Source: Pantoea sp. Lij88 (GTDB lineage: Bacteria; Pseudomonadota; Gammaproteobacteria; Enterobacterales; Enterobacteriaceae). Taken from it: 64,000 bases of DNA. Of the stretch, positions 34,929-43,811 are shown one piece after another. Position numbers and translations under genes: made by a program. The DNA is taken from the NCBI RefSeq assembly GCF_030062155.1, contig NZ_CP118267.1, positions 1 through 64,000 of the forward strand, in the 5' to 3' direction. Position 1 is the stretch's first letter. Every line of letters starts with the position of its first letter. The notes beneath the pieces were generated by a model. That model had not been told where the DNA came from, searched no databases, and saw only the letters and a list, made by a program, of their open reading frames with translations.

Positions 34929-36140
34929 GTGCACGCCAATACCGCATTCAGTGAAACCACAACTCAACGGGGTCTGCCCCTGGCTTCCCTGCTGGCCTTT
35001 GCCATGACAGGCTTTATCGCCATCCTGACGGAGACCCTTCCGGCGGGTCTGCTTCCGCAAATCGGCGCGGGTCTTGGCGTTTCTCAGGTGATGGCAGGTC
35101 AGCTGGTCAGCATTTATGCGCTGGGATCGCTGCTCGCGGCGATCCCTTTGACGGTGCTGACCAGTGGGTGGCGACGTAAAAAAGTGCTGCTGCTTGCCGT
35201 CGGGACCTTCCTGATTTTCAACACCATTACCACCCTTTCGTCCAGCTACTGGCTGACGATGGCGGCCCGATTCATGTCGGGTGTAGCGGCAGGACTTGCA
35301 TGGGGAATTCTGGCGGGGTATGCGCGCCGCCTGGTTCCGGCTGAATTGCAGGGCCGCGCTCTGGCGATTGCGATGGTCGGGATACCGGTTGCTCTGTCGC
35401 TAGGAACCCCGGCAGGCGCATGGCTGGGCAGCATGATGGGATGGAGAGTGCCATTTGGGATCATGGCAGCTCTGGCCGTGATTCTCTTTATCTGGGCATG
35501 GATTGCAGTTCCTGATCTGCCGGGACAGCAGGCTGACCGACGCCTGCCGGTATGGCAGGTTTTCCGGATGCCCGGCGTCAGGCCTGTACTCGCGGTTATC
35601 TTTTTATGGATGACGGCGCACAACATTCTTTATACGTTCATCGGACCATTCCTGCAGTTGTCGGGGCTGGCCGCAAGCGTCGGGCTTATCCTGCTGATTT
35701 TTGGTCTTGCGGCACTGGCCGGCATCTGGATTACCGGCATGCTGGTGGATCGCCATCTGCGCTCTCTGGTTCTGCTAAGCCTTGCGGCACTGGCGGCGGT
35801 TTCTGTGGCGCTGACAGCGGACATGCGGGAACAGGTTGTGGTGTTTGTGGCCGTCATTGTATGGGGATGGTCGTTTGGTGGTGCATCAACTCAGATGCAG
35901 ACGGCCGCCGCCGATTCGGCAGGCAACTATGTCGATGTCGTTCAGGCGATGGTGACCACGGCATGGAATCTGGCCATCGCCAGCGGCGGCGTCATTGGCG
36001 GTCTGCTTCTTAATAACGCCGGTGCAGGATCCTTTCCCTGGGTGCTGCTGGCCTTTATGACTTTTGCGTTCATCATCGCCTGGAGTGCCAAACAACAGGC
36101 CTTCAGGCCCGGCGCCAGAGGCAGCTCAGTAAAAGAGTGA
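34929..36140 (+). CDS. MFS drug/metabolite exporter (DHA1, AraJ/YdhP-like)
   Basis: A 403-residue transporter with 12 predicted membrane helices. It shows the DHA1 motif A-like loop LTSGWRRKKVLLLAVGTF (about 75-92), motif B-type RFMSGVAAGLAWGILAGYARRLVP and a proline-glycine motif C-like GIPVALSLGTPAGAWLG. The start is GTG 34929 with AAAGG 7 bases upstream. Under the divergent TetR regulator; the substrate is probably a drug or metabolite, unknown. Confidence 0.9.
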   Translation: MHANTAFSETTTQRGLPLASLLAFAMTGFIAILTETLPAGLLPQIGAGLGVSQVMAGQLVSIYALGSLLAAIPLTVLTSGWRRKKVLLLAVGTFLIFNTITTLSSSYWLTMAARFMSGVAAGLAWGILAGYARRLVPAELQGRALAIAMVGIPVALSLGTPAGAWLGSMMGWRVPFGIMAALAVILFIWAWIAVPDLPGQQADRRLPVWQVFRMPGVRPVLAVIFLWMTAHNILYTFIGPFLQLSGLAASVGLILLIFGLAALAGIWITGMLVDRHLRSLVLLSLAALAAVSVALTADMREQVVVFVAVIVWGWSFGGASTQMQTAAADSAGNYVDVVQAMVTTAWNLAIASGGVIGGLLLNNAGAGSFPWVLLAFMTFAFIIAWSAKQQAFRPGARGSSVKE

Positions 36141-36244
36141 ATGTGAGGGCATCCGGAATGGATACCCCGTTTATGGCATAAGCCGCTTCAGCTGAGTTTC
36201 GCCAAAGAAACCTCAATTATTTAAACCGCCACTATGGACGCTCT

Positions 36245-37486
36245 TTAAAATGAACTGTCTGATTCGCCTCTTTCTGAAATATCCTTTGGTATTTTATCTC
36301 GAAGACAAGCCATCGAGATAATGCCGGTTAGTACAATGAGTGAACTCATGCCTGCAAAAGCCACCATCAGACTCGCAGCGGCGGCCAGCCCGGATAGGAG
36401 ACCAGAAAGCGCTTCAGCGGTATTAGCCAGAGTAGAAAACGTGCCAAATATCTTGCCAGTGTTCTCAGAAACAGACCAGGACTGTATGACTGTCACAAGA
36501 GAGATATCAACGAATGCACCGCTGATACCCAGAACGAAAGCTATCGGCAGAAGAGATTCAGACGAATAGCGGGCGGCAAATGACATCAACACCAGTAAGA
36601 TTCCGTAAAAGAACCTATTGCGCATGACTTTAATAGGTGAAACCGTGCCAGACAACCGACTATAGAGCAGACCGCCAGTAATCGTGCCTGCTGCCATAAG
36701 AGAAAAAATCCAGCTTGTAAAAACCTCCCCACGACCCTGACTGACAGTTACAGCAGGAATGATGAAACGAAGTATTGATCCGGTAAAGAGAATGCAGACA
36801 GAGGAACCTAAAATAGTAATAAATAAACCGCGGGCTTCCTGAAACAAACTTTTTATGCAGGAAAGATTCTCCTTGTATACTTGTTTAAATCTGAACGCCG
36901 ACGTTTTAATCCCTCGATTATCTGAATAAGTAGACAGTATTACAATTGAAATTGCATACGTTAATGTATTGAACATCAGCACCCAGGGCTTGTCTGCTAG
37001 TGAAATTATGACTGAACAAATAAGAGGACCTGCCACAGACGCAGTTTCTTCAGCTATCTGCGAGATGCCATTGGCACTGCCCAGCTTTTCAGAGGGTACT
37101 GTTCCGGGCACTGCAGTCTGAAAGCTGGGCTGGAAAATAGCGCGACCAATAGTTGTTGAAACAGACGCAATGATGAGGATGACAATATTTATTAGATCAT
37201 AAAGACTGCATATGAAAAGTAGTAATGTCACCGTCAGGCGAAGCCATTCACTAATAAGAAGGTTATTTTTGATACGCCAGTTATCTGCCATCCAGCCCCC
37301 AACCGGGCCAAAAAAAAGAAAAGGAATAAAACGAAAAAAATAGACGCAGCCCGTCAGAAGATAATTGTTATGCGTGTTTTCGAGCACAATAAATACGAAA
37401 ACGACCTCATATGCATAATCGCCCAATTTCGAGATGAAAAGAGAGGCAAGTAGTATGCGGAAATTTTTAATTTTCAGCGAGTTCAT
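36245..37486 (-). CDS. MFS transporter, AT-rich gene
   Basis: A 413-residue 12-helix transporter of the MFS_3/enterobactin-exporter-like group. N-terminal RILLASLFISKLGDYAYEVV and loop FFGPVGGWMADNWRIKNNL (motif A position) are visible. The gene is clearly richer in A and T than its neighbours and its Shine-Dalgarno is weak (GGA about 10 bases upstream). It has no obvious regulator. Base composition suggests acquisition by transfer. Substrate unknown. Confidence 0.82.
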   Translation of the reverse strand: MNSLKIKNFRILLASLFISKLGDYAYEVVFVFIVLENTHNNYLLTGCVYFFRFIPFLFFGPVGGWMADNWRIKNNLLISEWLRLTVTLLLFICSLYDLINIVILIIASVSTTIGRAIFQPSFQTAVPGTVPSEKLGSANGISQIAEETASVAGPLICSVIISLADKPWVLMFNTLTYAISIVILSTYSDNRGIKTSAFRFKQVYKENLSCIKSLFQEARGLFITILGSSVCILFTGSILRFIIPAVTVSQGRGEVFTSWIFSLMAAGTITGGLLYSRLSGTVSPIKVMRNRFFYGILLVLMSFAARYSSESLLPIAFVLGISGAFVDISLVTVIQSWSVSENTGKIFGTFSTLANTAEALSGLLSGLAAAASLMVAFAGMSSLIVLTGIISMACLRDKIPKDISERGESDSSF

Positions 37487-37766
37487 TGAAGTCTATTCCA
37501 ATATTGAAATCTGAAGCACCCAGCGCAGACACACCCTCAGCAAATTCAATTATGCTAACGTCCTGGTCGTGTAATGTGCGCTTGTGCGCAATAAACGACA
37601 AAGCAATGCTGAACGCATGTGCCCATGCCAAAGCAGTGCAGCAAAAACGAACGTTCTTAACCACCGCTTCCCTACATTAGCTGCATTCTTTTCCGTATTA
37701 AAGAGAGAACCTGACCATAGCGAAGCGACAACAATATGGCTTTCCGCCCACTGCTTAGCTTAAAAC

Positions 37767-38720
37767 CTACTTCCCCAGCTGCGCACTGTAATTAGCGGGC
37801 ACCCAGCGATAGGCGTTACCCTCATGCTGAACATGGCCCAGGCCAGGGAAAGCGATATGCGCGGCAGCCACCCAGTAGCCCTGGTCGGCAGCCTGTTGCA
37901 GTACCCTCTCACGTGTAGCGATAGCCTGCTTCTGATTAACATCAAAGTGGATAGCCACTTCAGGATCGGGCATTTGTACTGCTTTGGCATGGACGATATC
38001 GCCCCAGAGCACCAGTGTCTGTCCTTCACTCTCTACGCGATAAAGTACGCTGCCCGGCGTGTGGCCGGCTGTCGACTCTGCACGAATCCCTGTCGGTAAG
38101 GTGGCTGGCGCGATAAACGTTTTGAGCAGCCCGGCGTTGATAACCGGGCGAAGCGTCCGTTCAGATTCTGCAAAAGTATGTGCCTGGCTGGCCTCCACCC
38201 GGCTGGCGTTAGCCGGATTAAGCCAGAAATCGACATCCCGTTTATCCACGTAAACTTCAGCGTTTGGAAAAGCAGGCTTGCCCGCACGCATCACACCGCC
38301 AGAGTGATCGGCATGGATGTGGGTCAGAAGTACAGCATCGATCGACGCTGCCGGATAGCCCGCTGCGGCAAGGTTAGTCAGCAGATGTCCGCCATTGTGG
38401 CCGAAAAGCTCACCCGCTCCGGTATCGACTAAGATGCGCTTTTTGCCATCATCGATAACGAAGGCATTGATGGAGGTTTCGGCCTGCGGCGTCATCGCAT
38501 CTCTGGCCATCGCTTTGCTGAGTTTGTCCGGCGAAATGTTGGTCAGTAATGAATTGAGGGGCACCGTGACCGTGCCGTCGGAAACGGCGGTTATACGCAG
38601 TTTGCCCAGCTTCATGCGGTAATAACCCGGCGCCTGCTGATCCAGTGCAGACGGCTGAACGGCCGCATGGACCGGACTGAATGCGATAAGTGAAGCGACC
38701 AGCATCAGTAAAATTTTCAT
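37767..38720 (-). CDS. Exported MBL-fold metallo-hydrolase
   Basis: A 317-residue metallo-beta-lactamase-fold protein with a signal peptide (about 1-19, ending VHA). The zinc motif is THIHADHSGG (near residue 130), with the further ligand His in TAGHTPGS and Asp in LWGDIVHA. The spacing resembles AHL-lactonase- or aryl-sulphatase-like MBL hydrolases rather than true B1-B3 beta-lactamases. Second ATG 38720 fits the GAGGA ribosome site better than 38723. Divergent from a LysR gene that probably controls it. Confidence 0.85.
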   Translation of the reverse strand: MKILLMLVASLIAFSPVHAAVQPSALDQQAPGYYRMKLGKLRITAVSDGTVTVPLNSLLTNISPDKLSKAMARDAMTPQAETSINAFVIDDGKKRILVDTGAGELFGHNGGHLLTNLAAAGYPAASIDAVLLTHIHADHSGGVMRAGKPAFPNAEVYVDKRDVDFWLNPANASRVEASQAHTFAESERTLRPVINAGLLKTFIAPATLPTGIRAESTAGHTPGSVLYRVESEGQTLVLWGDIVHAKAVQMPDPEVAIHFDVNQKQAIATRERVLQQAADQGYWVAAAHIAFPGLGHVQHEGNAYRWVPANYSAQLGK

Positions 38721-38801
38721 CATTTCCTCTTCCTAAAGTTTCATCACAACGTGGGTGGCAGTATCCTGACGCAACTTGTATCACTCAAATTGATTAAACT
38801 G

Positions 38802-39728
38802 ATGCTCACTATCAGAGAAAATGATTTTCATCGTATAGACCTGAACCTGCTGACGGTGCTGCTGGTTCTCAGGCGGGAAGGCAGCGTATCGCGTGCAGCA
38901 GAAAAGCTGCATCTGGGGCAACCTGCGGTGAGTAATGCTCTGGCCCGGTTACGGATCATGTTCAGCGATCCACTCTTCGTGCGCACGGCGAAGGGCATGG
39001 AGCCGACCCCGCGAGCGGAAGCGCTGATCGCGGAGCTGGGCCCTTTAATGGCGCAGATGCAGAATGTACTTTTTCAGCCCGCCTCCTTCACGCCCTCGGA
39101 GGCGACGCATGTTTTTCGGCTGGGAATGAGCGACTGGGTTGAACGCTGGCTCATGCCAGAACTGTATGCGCACATTACGCGCACCGCACCGGGCATAACA
39201 CTTCAGATTACGGCCAGCGATCCCTTCCGGGATGCGGAGCTGGTCGCACGTGGCGAGATTGATCTCGCCATTTCAGTGGGCGACAGCACGCCCGCCACGC
39301 TGCAACGTGAGAAGATCGTGTCACATAACTTTTGTACGTTGTGGCACCCGCAACAACTTTCGTTGCCTGCGCCGCTGACGGTGGAGGATTACGTAGCACA
39401 CGATCATCTGCTGGTCTCTTATCGTGGGGCGATATGGAGCGCTATCGATGACGCGCTTGCGGCTTCAGGAAAAGCACGTTCGATTCGCTACGTCACGCCG
39501 CATTTTTCCTCTCTGCCGCCACTGCTGGCGCGCACGCCCGCGTTAGCCACAGTTCCCGCCGGGCTGGCGGATGACTGGATCGCCCATTACGGTTTATGTT
39601 GCAGTCCTGTGCCGGTGGCAACACCGGAGATCGCCCTTTCGCTGCTCTGGCATAAACGTTTTGATAACGATATGGCGCTTCGCTGGCTCAGAGAGGAGCT
39701 GCGAAGCGTGATGACAGATCGGACCTGA
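38802..39728 (+). CDS. LysR-family transcriptional regulator
   Basis: A 308-residue regulator. The N-terminal winged HTH includes DLNLLTVLLVLRREGSVSRAAEKLHLGQPAVSNALARLR, and a PBP-like effector domain follows (about 95-300). It is of the NodD/PcpR-like kind with DPLFVRTAKGMEPT. ATG 38802 is the first good start; GTG 38751 would extend into the divergent promoter region. Pairs with the MBL hydrolase gene. Ends 5 bases from the convergent AmpR-like gene. Confidence 0.9.
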   Translation: MLTIRENDFHRIDLNLLTVLLVLRREGSVSRAAEKLHLGQPAVSNALARLRIMFSDPLFVRTAKGMEPTPRAEALIAELGPLMAQMQNVLFQPASFTPSEATHVFRLGMSDWVERWLMPELYAHITRTAPGITLQITASDPFRDAELVARGEIDLAISVGDSTPATLQREKIVSHNFCTLWHPQQLSLPAPLTVEDYVAHDHLLVSYRGAIWSAIDDALAASGKARSIRYVTPHFSSLPPLLARTPALATVPAGLADDWIAHYGLCCSPVPVATPEIALSLLWHKRFDNDMALRWLREELRSVMTDRT

Positions 39729-39733
39729 GTCAA

Positions 39734-40603
39734 CTACGGGGTCATTATTTGCTGACTAATCCATTCGCGGAATATGTGCATCGAATGGGTCATTTTTCTG
39801 GCTCTCTGCCACGTTAACCAGTACCCATCCTGACCGGCGTAAATATCAAAAGGTCTGGCGAGCAAGCCTTGTTTTATTTCCGGTTGAAACATGACATCCG
39901 GAGCCAGTGCTACGCCACCGGTAATCATGACGGCATCAATAATAAGGCGTGAAGAATCGAAAACAGGTCCATTAATTCTGAACGGAGGGATACCTGCTGC
40001 AGCAAACCAGTTATCCCACTCTTCAATACGATAAGAACGTAATAAAGTCTCGCCAGAAATATCGCCAGGTTTGAGTAGTCTCTTTGCGGTCTCAGGCCGA
40101 CACAACAGGGTAAGCGGCGCATCCAGAAGAAGTGCGTTATGCGATGAAGTCCAGTTGCCAGAACCGTATCTTATAGCAAAATCGACACCCTCTCCGGCAA
40201 GGCTTACAACGTTATTATTTGTCTGGATACTCAGTTCGATAGCAGGGTGTCTCTGCTGGAAGTCTTCAATTTTCGGTAAAAGCCAGCCCAGCGCAAACGT
40301 GCCTACACAGGAAATCGACAGTGCTTCCCTGACCTTTCCTCCTTCGAACTGACGGTACGCCTTTTCAATACGATGAAATTCTTCAGAAATTTTTGAGAAA
40401 AGTAGCCGGGCCTCGTCGGTCAGCTCAAGGCCCCGGGGAAGCCTTTTGAACAAAACCACCCCTAATCGTTCTTCAAGCAGCCTGACCTGCTGACTGACCG
40501 CCGCCTGAGAGACGAAAAGCTCCATGCCAGCCCTCGTGAAATTGAGGTGGCGGGCAGAAGCCTCAAAAGCTCGCAGCGCATTGAGCGGGATATCACTTTT
40601 CAC
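39734..40603 (-). CDS. ampR: AmpR-like LysR regulator of the beta-lactamase
   Basis: A 289-residue LysR-type activator/repressor of the AmpR/CumR/NmcR kind: start LNALRAFEASARHLNFTRAG, LFVSQAAVSQQVRLLEERLGVVLFKRLPRGLELT, and the effector domain with SCVGTFALGWLLPKI. AmpR proteins respond to cell-wall muropeptides and induce an adjacent beta-lactamase. It is divergent from the class A gene with a 164-bp shared promoter region, the classic arrangement, so inducible expression is expected. Confidence 0.88.
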   Translation of the reverse strand: MKSDIPLNALRAFEASARHLNFTRAGMELFVSQAAVSQQVRLLEERLGVVLFKRLPRGLELTDEARLLFSKISEEFHRIEKAYRQFEGGKVREALSISCVGTFALGWLLPKIEDFQQRHPAIELSIQTNNNVVSLAGEGVDFAIRYGSGNWTSSHNALLLDAPLTLLCRPETAKRLLKPGDISGETLLRSYRIEEWDNWFAAAGIPPFRINGPVFDSSRLIIDAVMITGGVALAPDVMFQPEIKQGLLARPFDIYAGQDGYWLTWQRARKMTHSMHIFREWISQQIMTP

Positions 40604-40767
40604 ATCAGACCCCAGAAATTCTTATGACTGTCATCAATTTATACCGTTTTTTCTTAAAGCGAAATTCATTTATTTTGGAGCACGTAATTTAAGGGGTGCG
40701 AAGTTATTCCCGCGAATTTTAATTTACCCCCATGATGTTTTTTTATTTCAGAATAAGGTGGTTCATG

Positions 40768-41646
40768 ATGATAAATTTTAAAGCAAGCCTGACCAGTATG
40801 TTACTGCTCGCCGCAACAGGTTGTTCATTATCAGCCTATGCTGCTTTTGACCAGCAGACGTTAAAAAGCCAGTTTGAGACACTGGAAAATAAATCAGGTG
40901 GACGACTCGGCGTAACGGTCATTGACACCTCCGATGGTTCAACATATTCATGGCGTGGCAATGAAAGATTCCCACTGTGCAGTACAAGTAAAGTAATGGC
41001 GGTTGCAGCGATATTAAAGAAAAATGAAAGTGATCCTGCTTTGCTTGATAAAAAAATTCATATAAACAAAAGTGACATGGTTAATTACAACCCCATCACC
41101 CAGAAGCATATCGGCTCATCCATGACCGTTGCTGAGTTGAGTGCTGCGGCGCTGCAATACAGTGACAACGCCGCGATGAATAAATTACTCGCCTATCTGG
41201 GTGGCCCGCAGCAGGCAACCCAATTTGCCCGAACAGCAGGCGATAAGGCTTTCCGTCTGGACAGAAAAGAACCGGAGCTTAATACGGCCATGCCGGGTGA
41301 TGCGCGTGATACCACGACCCCTTTAGCGATGGCTGACACGCTTCGCAAACTTGTTCTGGGATCCGCTCTTAAAGAAGAGCAGCGAACCCGGCTGTCAGAA
41401 TGGATGAAGGGCAATACTACAGGTGTAAACAGTATTAAAGCGGGCCTGCCGGCTGACTGGATAGTGGCAGATAAAACAGGCAGTGGTGACTATGGCACAA
41501 CGAATGACATTGCCGTCATCTGGCCAAAGCATCACGCCCCCATCGTTCTCACAACTTACTTCACCCAACCTGTTAAAGACGCAACCGCGCGCAAAGATGT
41601 TCTGGCCAGCGCGGCAAAACTGGTCACAGATGCCATCAGTAAATAA
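40768..41646 (+). CDS. Class A beta-lactamase, CTX-M/FONA/SFO-like
   Basis: Periplasmic serine beta-lactamase of 292 residues with an N-terminal signal peptide (about 1-26). All catalytic motifs are present: CSTSK (nucleophile Ser72, Lys75), SDN (133-135), omega-loop EPELN (general base Glu169) and KTGSGDYG (near 236). The Cys before the nucleophile, RDTTTP and the KTGS motif with Ser place it near CTX-M, KLUC, SFO and FONA enzymes, which hydrolyse penicillins and many cephalosporins; the exact spectrum cannot be read from sequence. Second ATG 40768 has the better spacing from AAGGTG. Followed by a strong terminator. Confidence 0.92.
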   Translation: MINFKASLTSMLLLAATGCSLSAYAAFDQQTLKSQFETLENKSGGRLGVTVIDTSDGSTYSWRGNERFPLCSTSKVMAVAAILKKNESDPALLDKKIHINKSDMVNYNPITQKHIGSSMTVAELSAAALQYSDNAAMNKLLAYLGGPQQATQFARTAGDKAFRLDRKEPELNTAMPGDARDTTTPLAMADTLRKLVLGSALKEEQRTRLSEWMKGNTTGVNSIKAGLPADWIVADKTGSGDYGTTNDIAVIWPKHHAPIVLTTYFTQPVKDATARKDVLASAAKLVTDAISK

Positions 41647-41657
41647 CGCGTCTTCCG

Positions 41658-41695
41658 CAGATAATCGGCTCAGCGTGAGCCGATTATCTGGCTTT
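41658..41695 (+). terminator. Terminator of the beta-lactamase gene
   Basis: Perfect 15-bp stem (arm CAGATAATCGGCTCA) with a GCG loop, followed by GCTTTCGCC. Confidence 0.8.
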
Positions 41696-41822
41696 CGCCT
41701 CCTGAGCCGTGAACGCTTCATCCGGACAACTTCACCTGGCGTATTTCCTGCCAGACATGTCAGGCAACATGGATGACGAAATATCCAGACGCGCCTTTGC
41801 CGGGTGGCTTAAGCAGCTTTGC

Positions 41823-42221
41823 TTAGCGATTAAATCTTTCAATCGCGCTGTCAGTGACAGGCGTAAACAGTGACACGAGCGTGCCTTCCGGGTCGCGAAA
41901 TTGCAGTGTCCGGTTTCCCCAGGGCATGACCTTGGGTTCGTGAACAAATTCAATACCCTGCACTCGTAACCTGTTGAAATGATGGTCTACATCGGTAACG
42001 TAAAATTCGATTATGGCGGTTTCATTAGAGGCCGCCTTTGCACATCCCGCCCTGAAAAGCGGGACGGTCTCTTCGCTTCCAATAGCGATTGCAGCACCTG
42101 GCATGACAATCTCAGCAAAAACAGGGGCAAGCCACTGGGCGCGGCATTCAGTGATAAATTCGTAGAATTCAACGACCCTGGCCATGTCTTTTACAATCAG
42201 TCTTACTGAAGCTAATTTCAT
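41823..42221 (-). CDS. VOC-family protein (glyoxalase/dioxygenase superfamily)
   Basis: A 132-residue single-domain VOC protein. Opening strand KLASVRLIVKDMARVVEFYEF, second module IEFYVTDVDHHFNRLRVQGI, and metal-ligand pattern ending TLQFRDPEGTLVSLFTPV. Relatives include fosfomycin- and bleomycin-resistance-like proteins and glyoxalases; none can be assigned. Divergent from the WYL-type regulator, which probably controls it. Confidence 0.85.
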   Translation of the reverse strand: MKLASVRLIVKDMARVVEFYEFITECRAQWLAPVFAEIVMPGAAIAIGSEETVPLFRAGCAKAASNETAIIEFYVTDVDHHFNRLRVQGIEFVHEPKVMPWGNRTLQFRDPEGTLVSLFTPVTDSAIERFNR

Positions 42222-42308
42222 TGCTTACTCTCCGAACGATGGCATAAATGATGTCAGTAGCTATCATCGTTCAACCCTACTGACACCGTTATGGCAACAG
42301 GAAAAAAA

Positions 42309-43010
42309 ATGAGGCGCGCAGACAGACTTTTCCAGATAATTCAGATACTTCGCAGAAATCACTTTCCCGTTACAGCGGCTAAGTTAGCAGAGGAGCTTGA
42401 GGTATCTAAGCGTACTGTCTACAGAGATATGGCGGATTTGGCTGGGCAACGCATTCCTGTGGCGGGAGAGGCGGGAACAGGCTATGTGCTGAGTTCAGAT
42501 TATGATATGCCACCCTTGATGTTTACTGCGGAAGAGCTTGAGGCTGTCTTTTTAGGCATTGAACTCGTTAAACAACTGCCTGATGCCACCCTTGCTCATA
42601 ATGCGAATGATGTATTAGCTAAAATCACATCGGTCATTCCGAAAAAACTTATGGATTTACTGACTGAGTCAACGGTTGCTATTAAACCTGATAACCGGGA
42701 AATCAGTAAATCTGACACACGTGAAATCCGCGCGGCAATACGCAATGAACGTAAAATTTTTATAAAATATCGCGCTGCAGATGGAAATATTTCTGAAAGA
42801 GTTATCTGGCCCATCGTCCTCGGATACGACTTTTCACATAGCTTGCTTATAGCCTGGTGCGAAAATAAGAAGGATTTCAGGCATTTCCGTATAAGCCAAA
42901 TAGTGAAAATTATTGTCATGAATGACAGCATCCGCACAGACAGGAAAAGCCTGAAACTTCAATGGCAAAGATGGCGATCCACCCAGACCTCACAGCCCGA
43001 CATCCTGTAG
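42309..43010 (+). CDS. HTH/WYL-domain regulator (YafY/DeoR-like)
   Basis: A 233-residue regulator. The N-terminal HTH_11 (RRADRLFQIIQILRRNHFPV, then EELEVSKRTVYRDMADL) precedes a WYL effector-binding domain at about 135-215 (IFIKYRAADGN, RVIWPIVLGY, FRHFRISQIVKI). The WYL-site residues are partly divergent. I chose ATG 42309 because AGGA lies 6 bases upstream; ATG 42291 is an alternative. Divergent from the VOC gene. Confidence 0.87.
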   Translation: MRRADRLFQIIQILRRNHFPVTAAKLAEELEVSKRTVYRDMADLAGQRIPVAGEAGTGYVLSSDYDMPPLMFTAEELEAVFLGIELVKQLPDATLAHNANDVLAKITSVIPKKLMDLLTESTVAIKPDNREISKSDTREIRAAIRNERKIFIKYRAADGNISERVIWPIVLGYDFSHSLLIAWCENKKDFRHFRISQIVKIIVMNDSIRTDRKSLKLQWQRWRSTQTSQPDIL

Positions 43011-43160
43011 AAAACCGATTTAACGTCTGACGCTTTCAATATTAATTGTCTTAAATTTAAGCGGAAAAATAGTTTAACAGGAAGTGGCTTTCACACCGGG
43101 AAATGAAAAAAACCACCCCTGTCTATGTTGAGGAATTTCTGATGCTTATTTAATGCCCTT

Positions 43161-43721
43161 TTATTCAGAAATAATTCCACTCAATATCAGTTCAAGACCT
43201 CGTTCATACATATGTTCTTTATCGGCTATAAAGAACTGACTACGCCTGTTCAATTCCGTCAGCGAGCCTTCCTGTTGTTCTTCAAGGACAAAACCAACCG
43301 TGAATTTTGATGCTGTCATCAACGCGAGTTTCGCATCATTTTCATCGATCCCCTGCCCCACCAGAAAGCTTATCTTCTGTTCAAGCCGTCCGCTGTCGTC
43401 ACCAGGCACATGAAAAGCATGGAGGCGGGCACCATCACGGTAGAGAAGCAAAGTATGACGAAATGACTTCAGATTGTTTATAAGCCATGTTTTTACGTCC
43501 TGACCCTCTTCAGGCAAGGGAAAATTCCAGTGAGTTTGCATGGCGGCTTCGGCCATGGCTTGCAGTAGCCTGTCTTTATTTTTGAAATGCCAGTACAGAG
43601 CCGGCTGCTCTACGCCCAGCTGCTTCGCAATTTTTCTCGTACTGATGCCATCAATTCCTGCTTCATTCAGCAACATCAATGCTTCCGTAACGATTTGGTC
43701 AGCGCTCAAAATTTTTTTCAT
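43161..43721 (-). CDS. Tet-repressor homologue (TetR class proper)
   Basis: A 186-residue protein close to the tetracycline repressors, not merely the broad TetR family: LLNEAGIDGISTRKIAKQLGVEQPALYWHFKNK matches the Tn10 TetR DNA-binding domain nearly residue for residue as I recall it. The effector domain keeps the equivalents of Asn82, Phe86, the Mg2+ ligand His100, Pro105 and Glu147. The positions of His64 (Trp), Thr103 (His), Arg104 (Val) and His139 (Lys) differ. DNA recognition should thus be tetO-like, while the ligand may not be tetracycline. Divergent from a flavin monooxygenase across two tetO-like operators. Confidence 0.88.
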   Translation of the reverse strand: MKKILSADQIVTEALMLLNEAGIDGISTRKIAKQLGVEQPALYWHFKNKDRLLQAMAEAAMQTHWNFPLPEEGQDVKTWLINNLKSFRHTLLLYRDGARLHAFHVPGDDSGRLEQKISFLVGQGIDENDAKLALMTASKFTVGFVLEEQQEGSLTELNRRSQFFIADKEHMYERGLELILSGIISE

Positions 43722-43732
43722 AGATCTCCCAG

Positions 43733-43747
43733 CTTATCAGTGATAAG
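43733..43747. promoter_or_regulatory. tetO-like operator 1
   Basis: CTTATCAGTGATAAG, a perfect palindrome around a central base. The core TATCAGTGATA is the same as in tet operator O2 of Tn10; only the next pair outward differs (T/A instead of C/G). It lies 12 bp from the repressor start codon. Confidence 0.85.
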
Positions 43748-43754
43748 TTCTAAT

Positions 43755-43767
43755 TTATCAGTGATAA
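43755..43767. promoter_or_regulatory. tetO-like operator 2
   Basis: TTATCAGTGATAA, a second copy of the same palindrome. The centres are 21 bp apart (43740 and 43761), two helical turns, so two dimers would sit on the same face of the DNA. Confidence 0.85.
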
Positions 43768-43811
43768 GCTTACCATGTTTTGTTATCCCGGACTCAAAAA
43801 CGGAGGGTATT

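Noticed and set aside
37467..37664. 65-codon frame before the AT-rich MFS gene
   Set aside because: No start with a ribosome site and no recognisable family, so not annotated as a gene; kept only as part of a finding.
37767..38720. Second beta-lactamase
   Set aside because: The MBL-fold protein has HxHxDH but looks like lactonase-type hydrolases; the sequence does not support a B1-B3 beta-lactamase call.
43587..43811. 75-codon N-terminal extension of the flavin monooxygenase
   Set aside because: It crosses the tetO-like operators and the start of the divergent repressor gene; ATG 43812 has GGAGG and begins just before the FAD motif.
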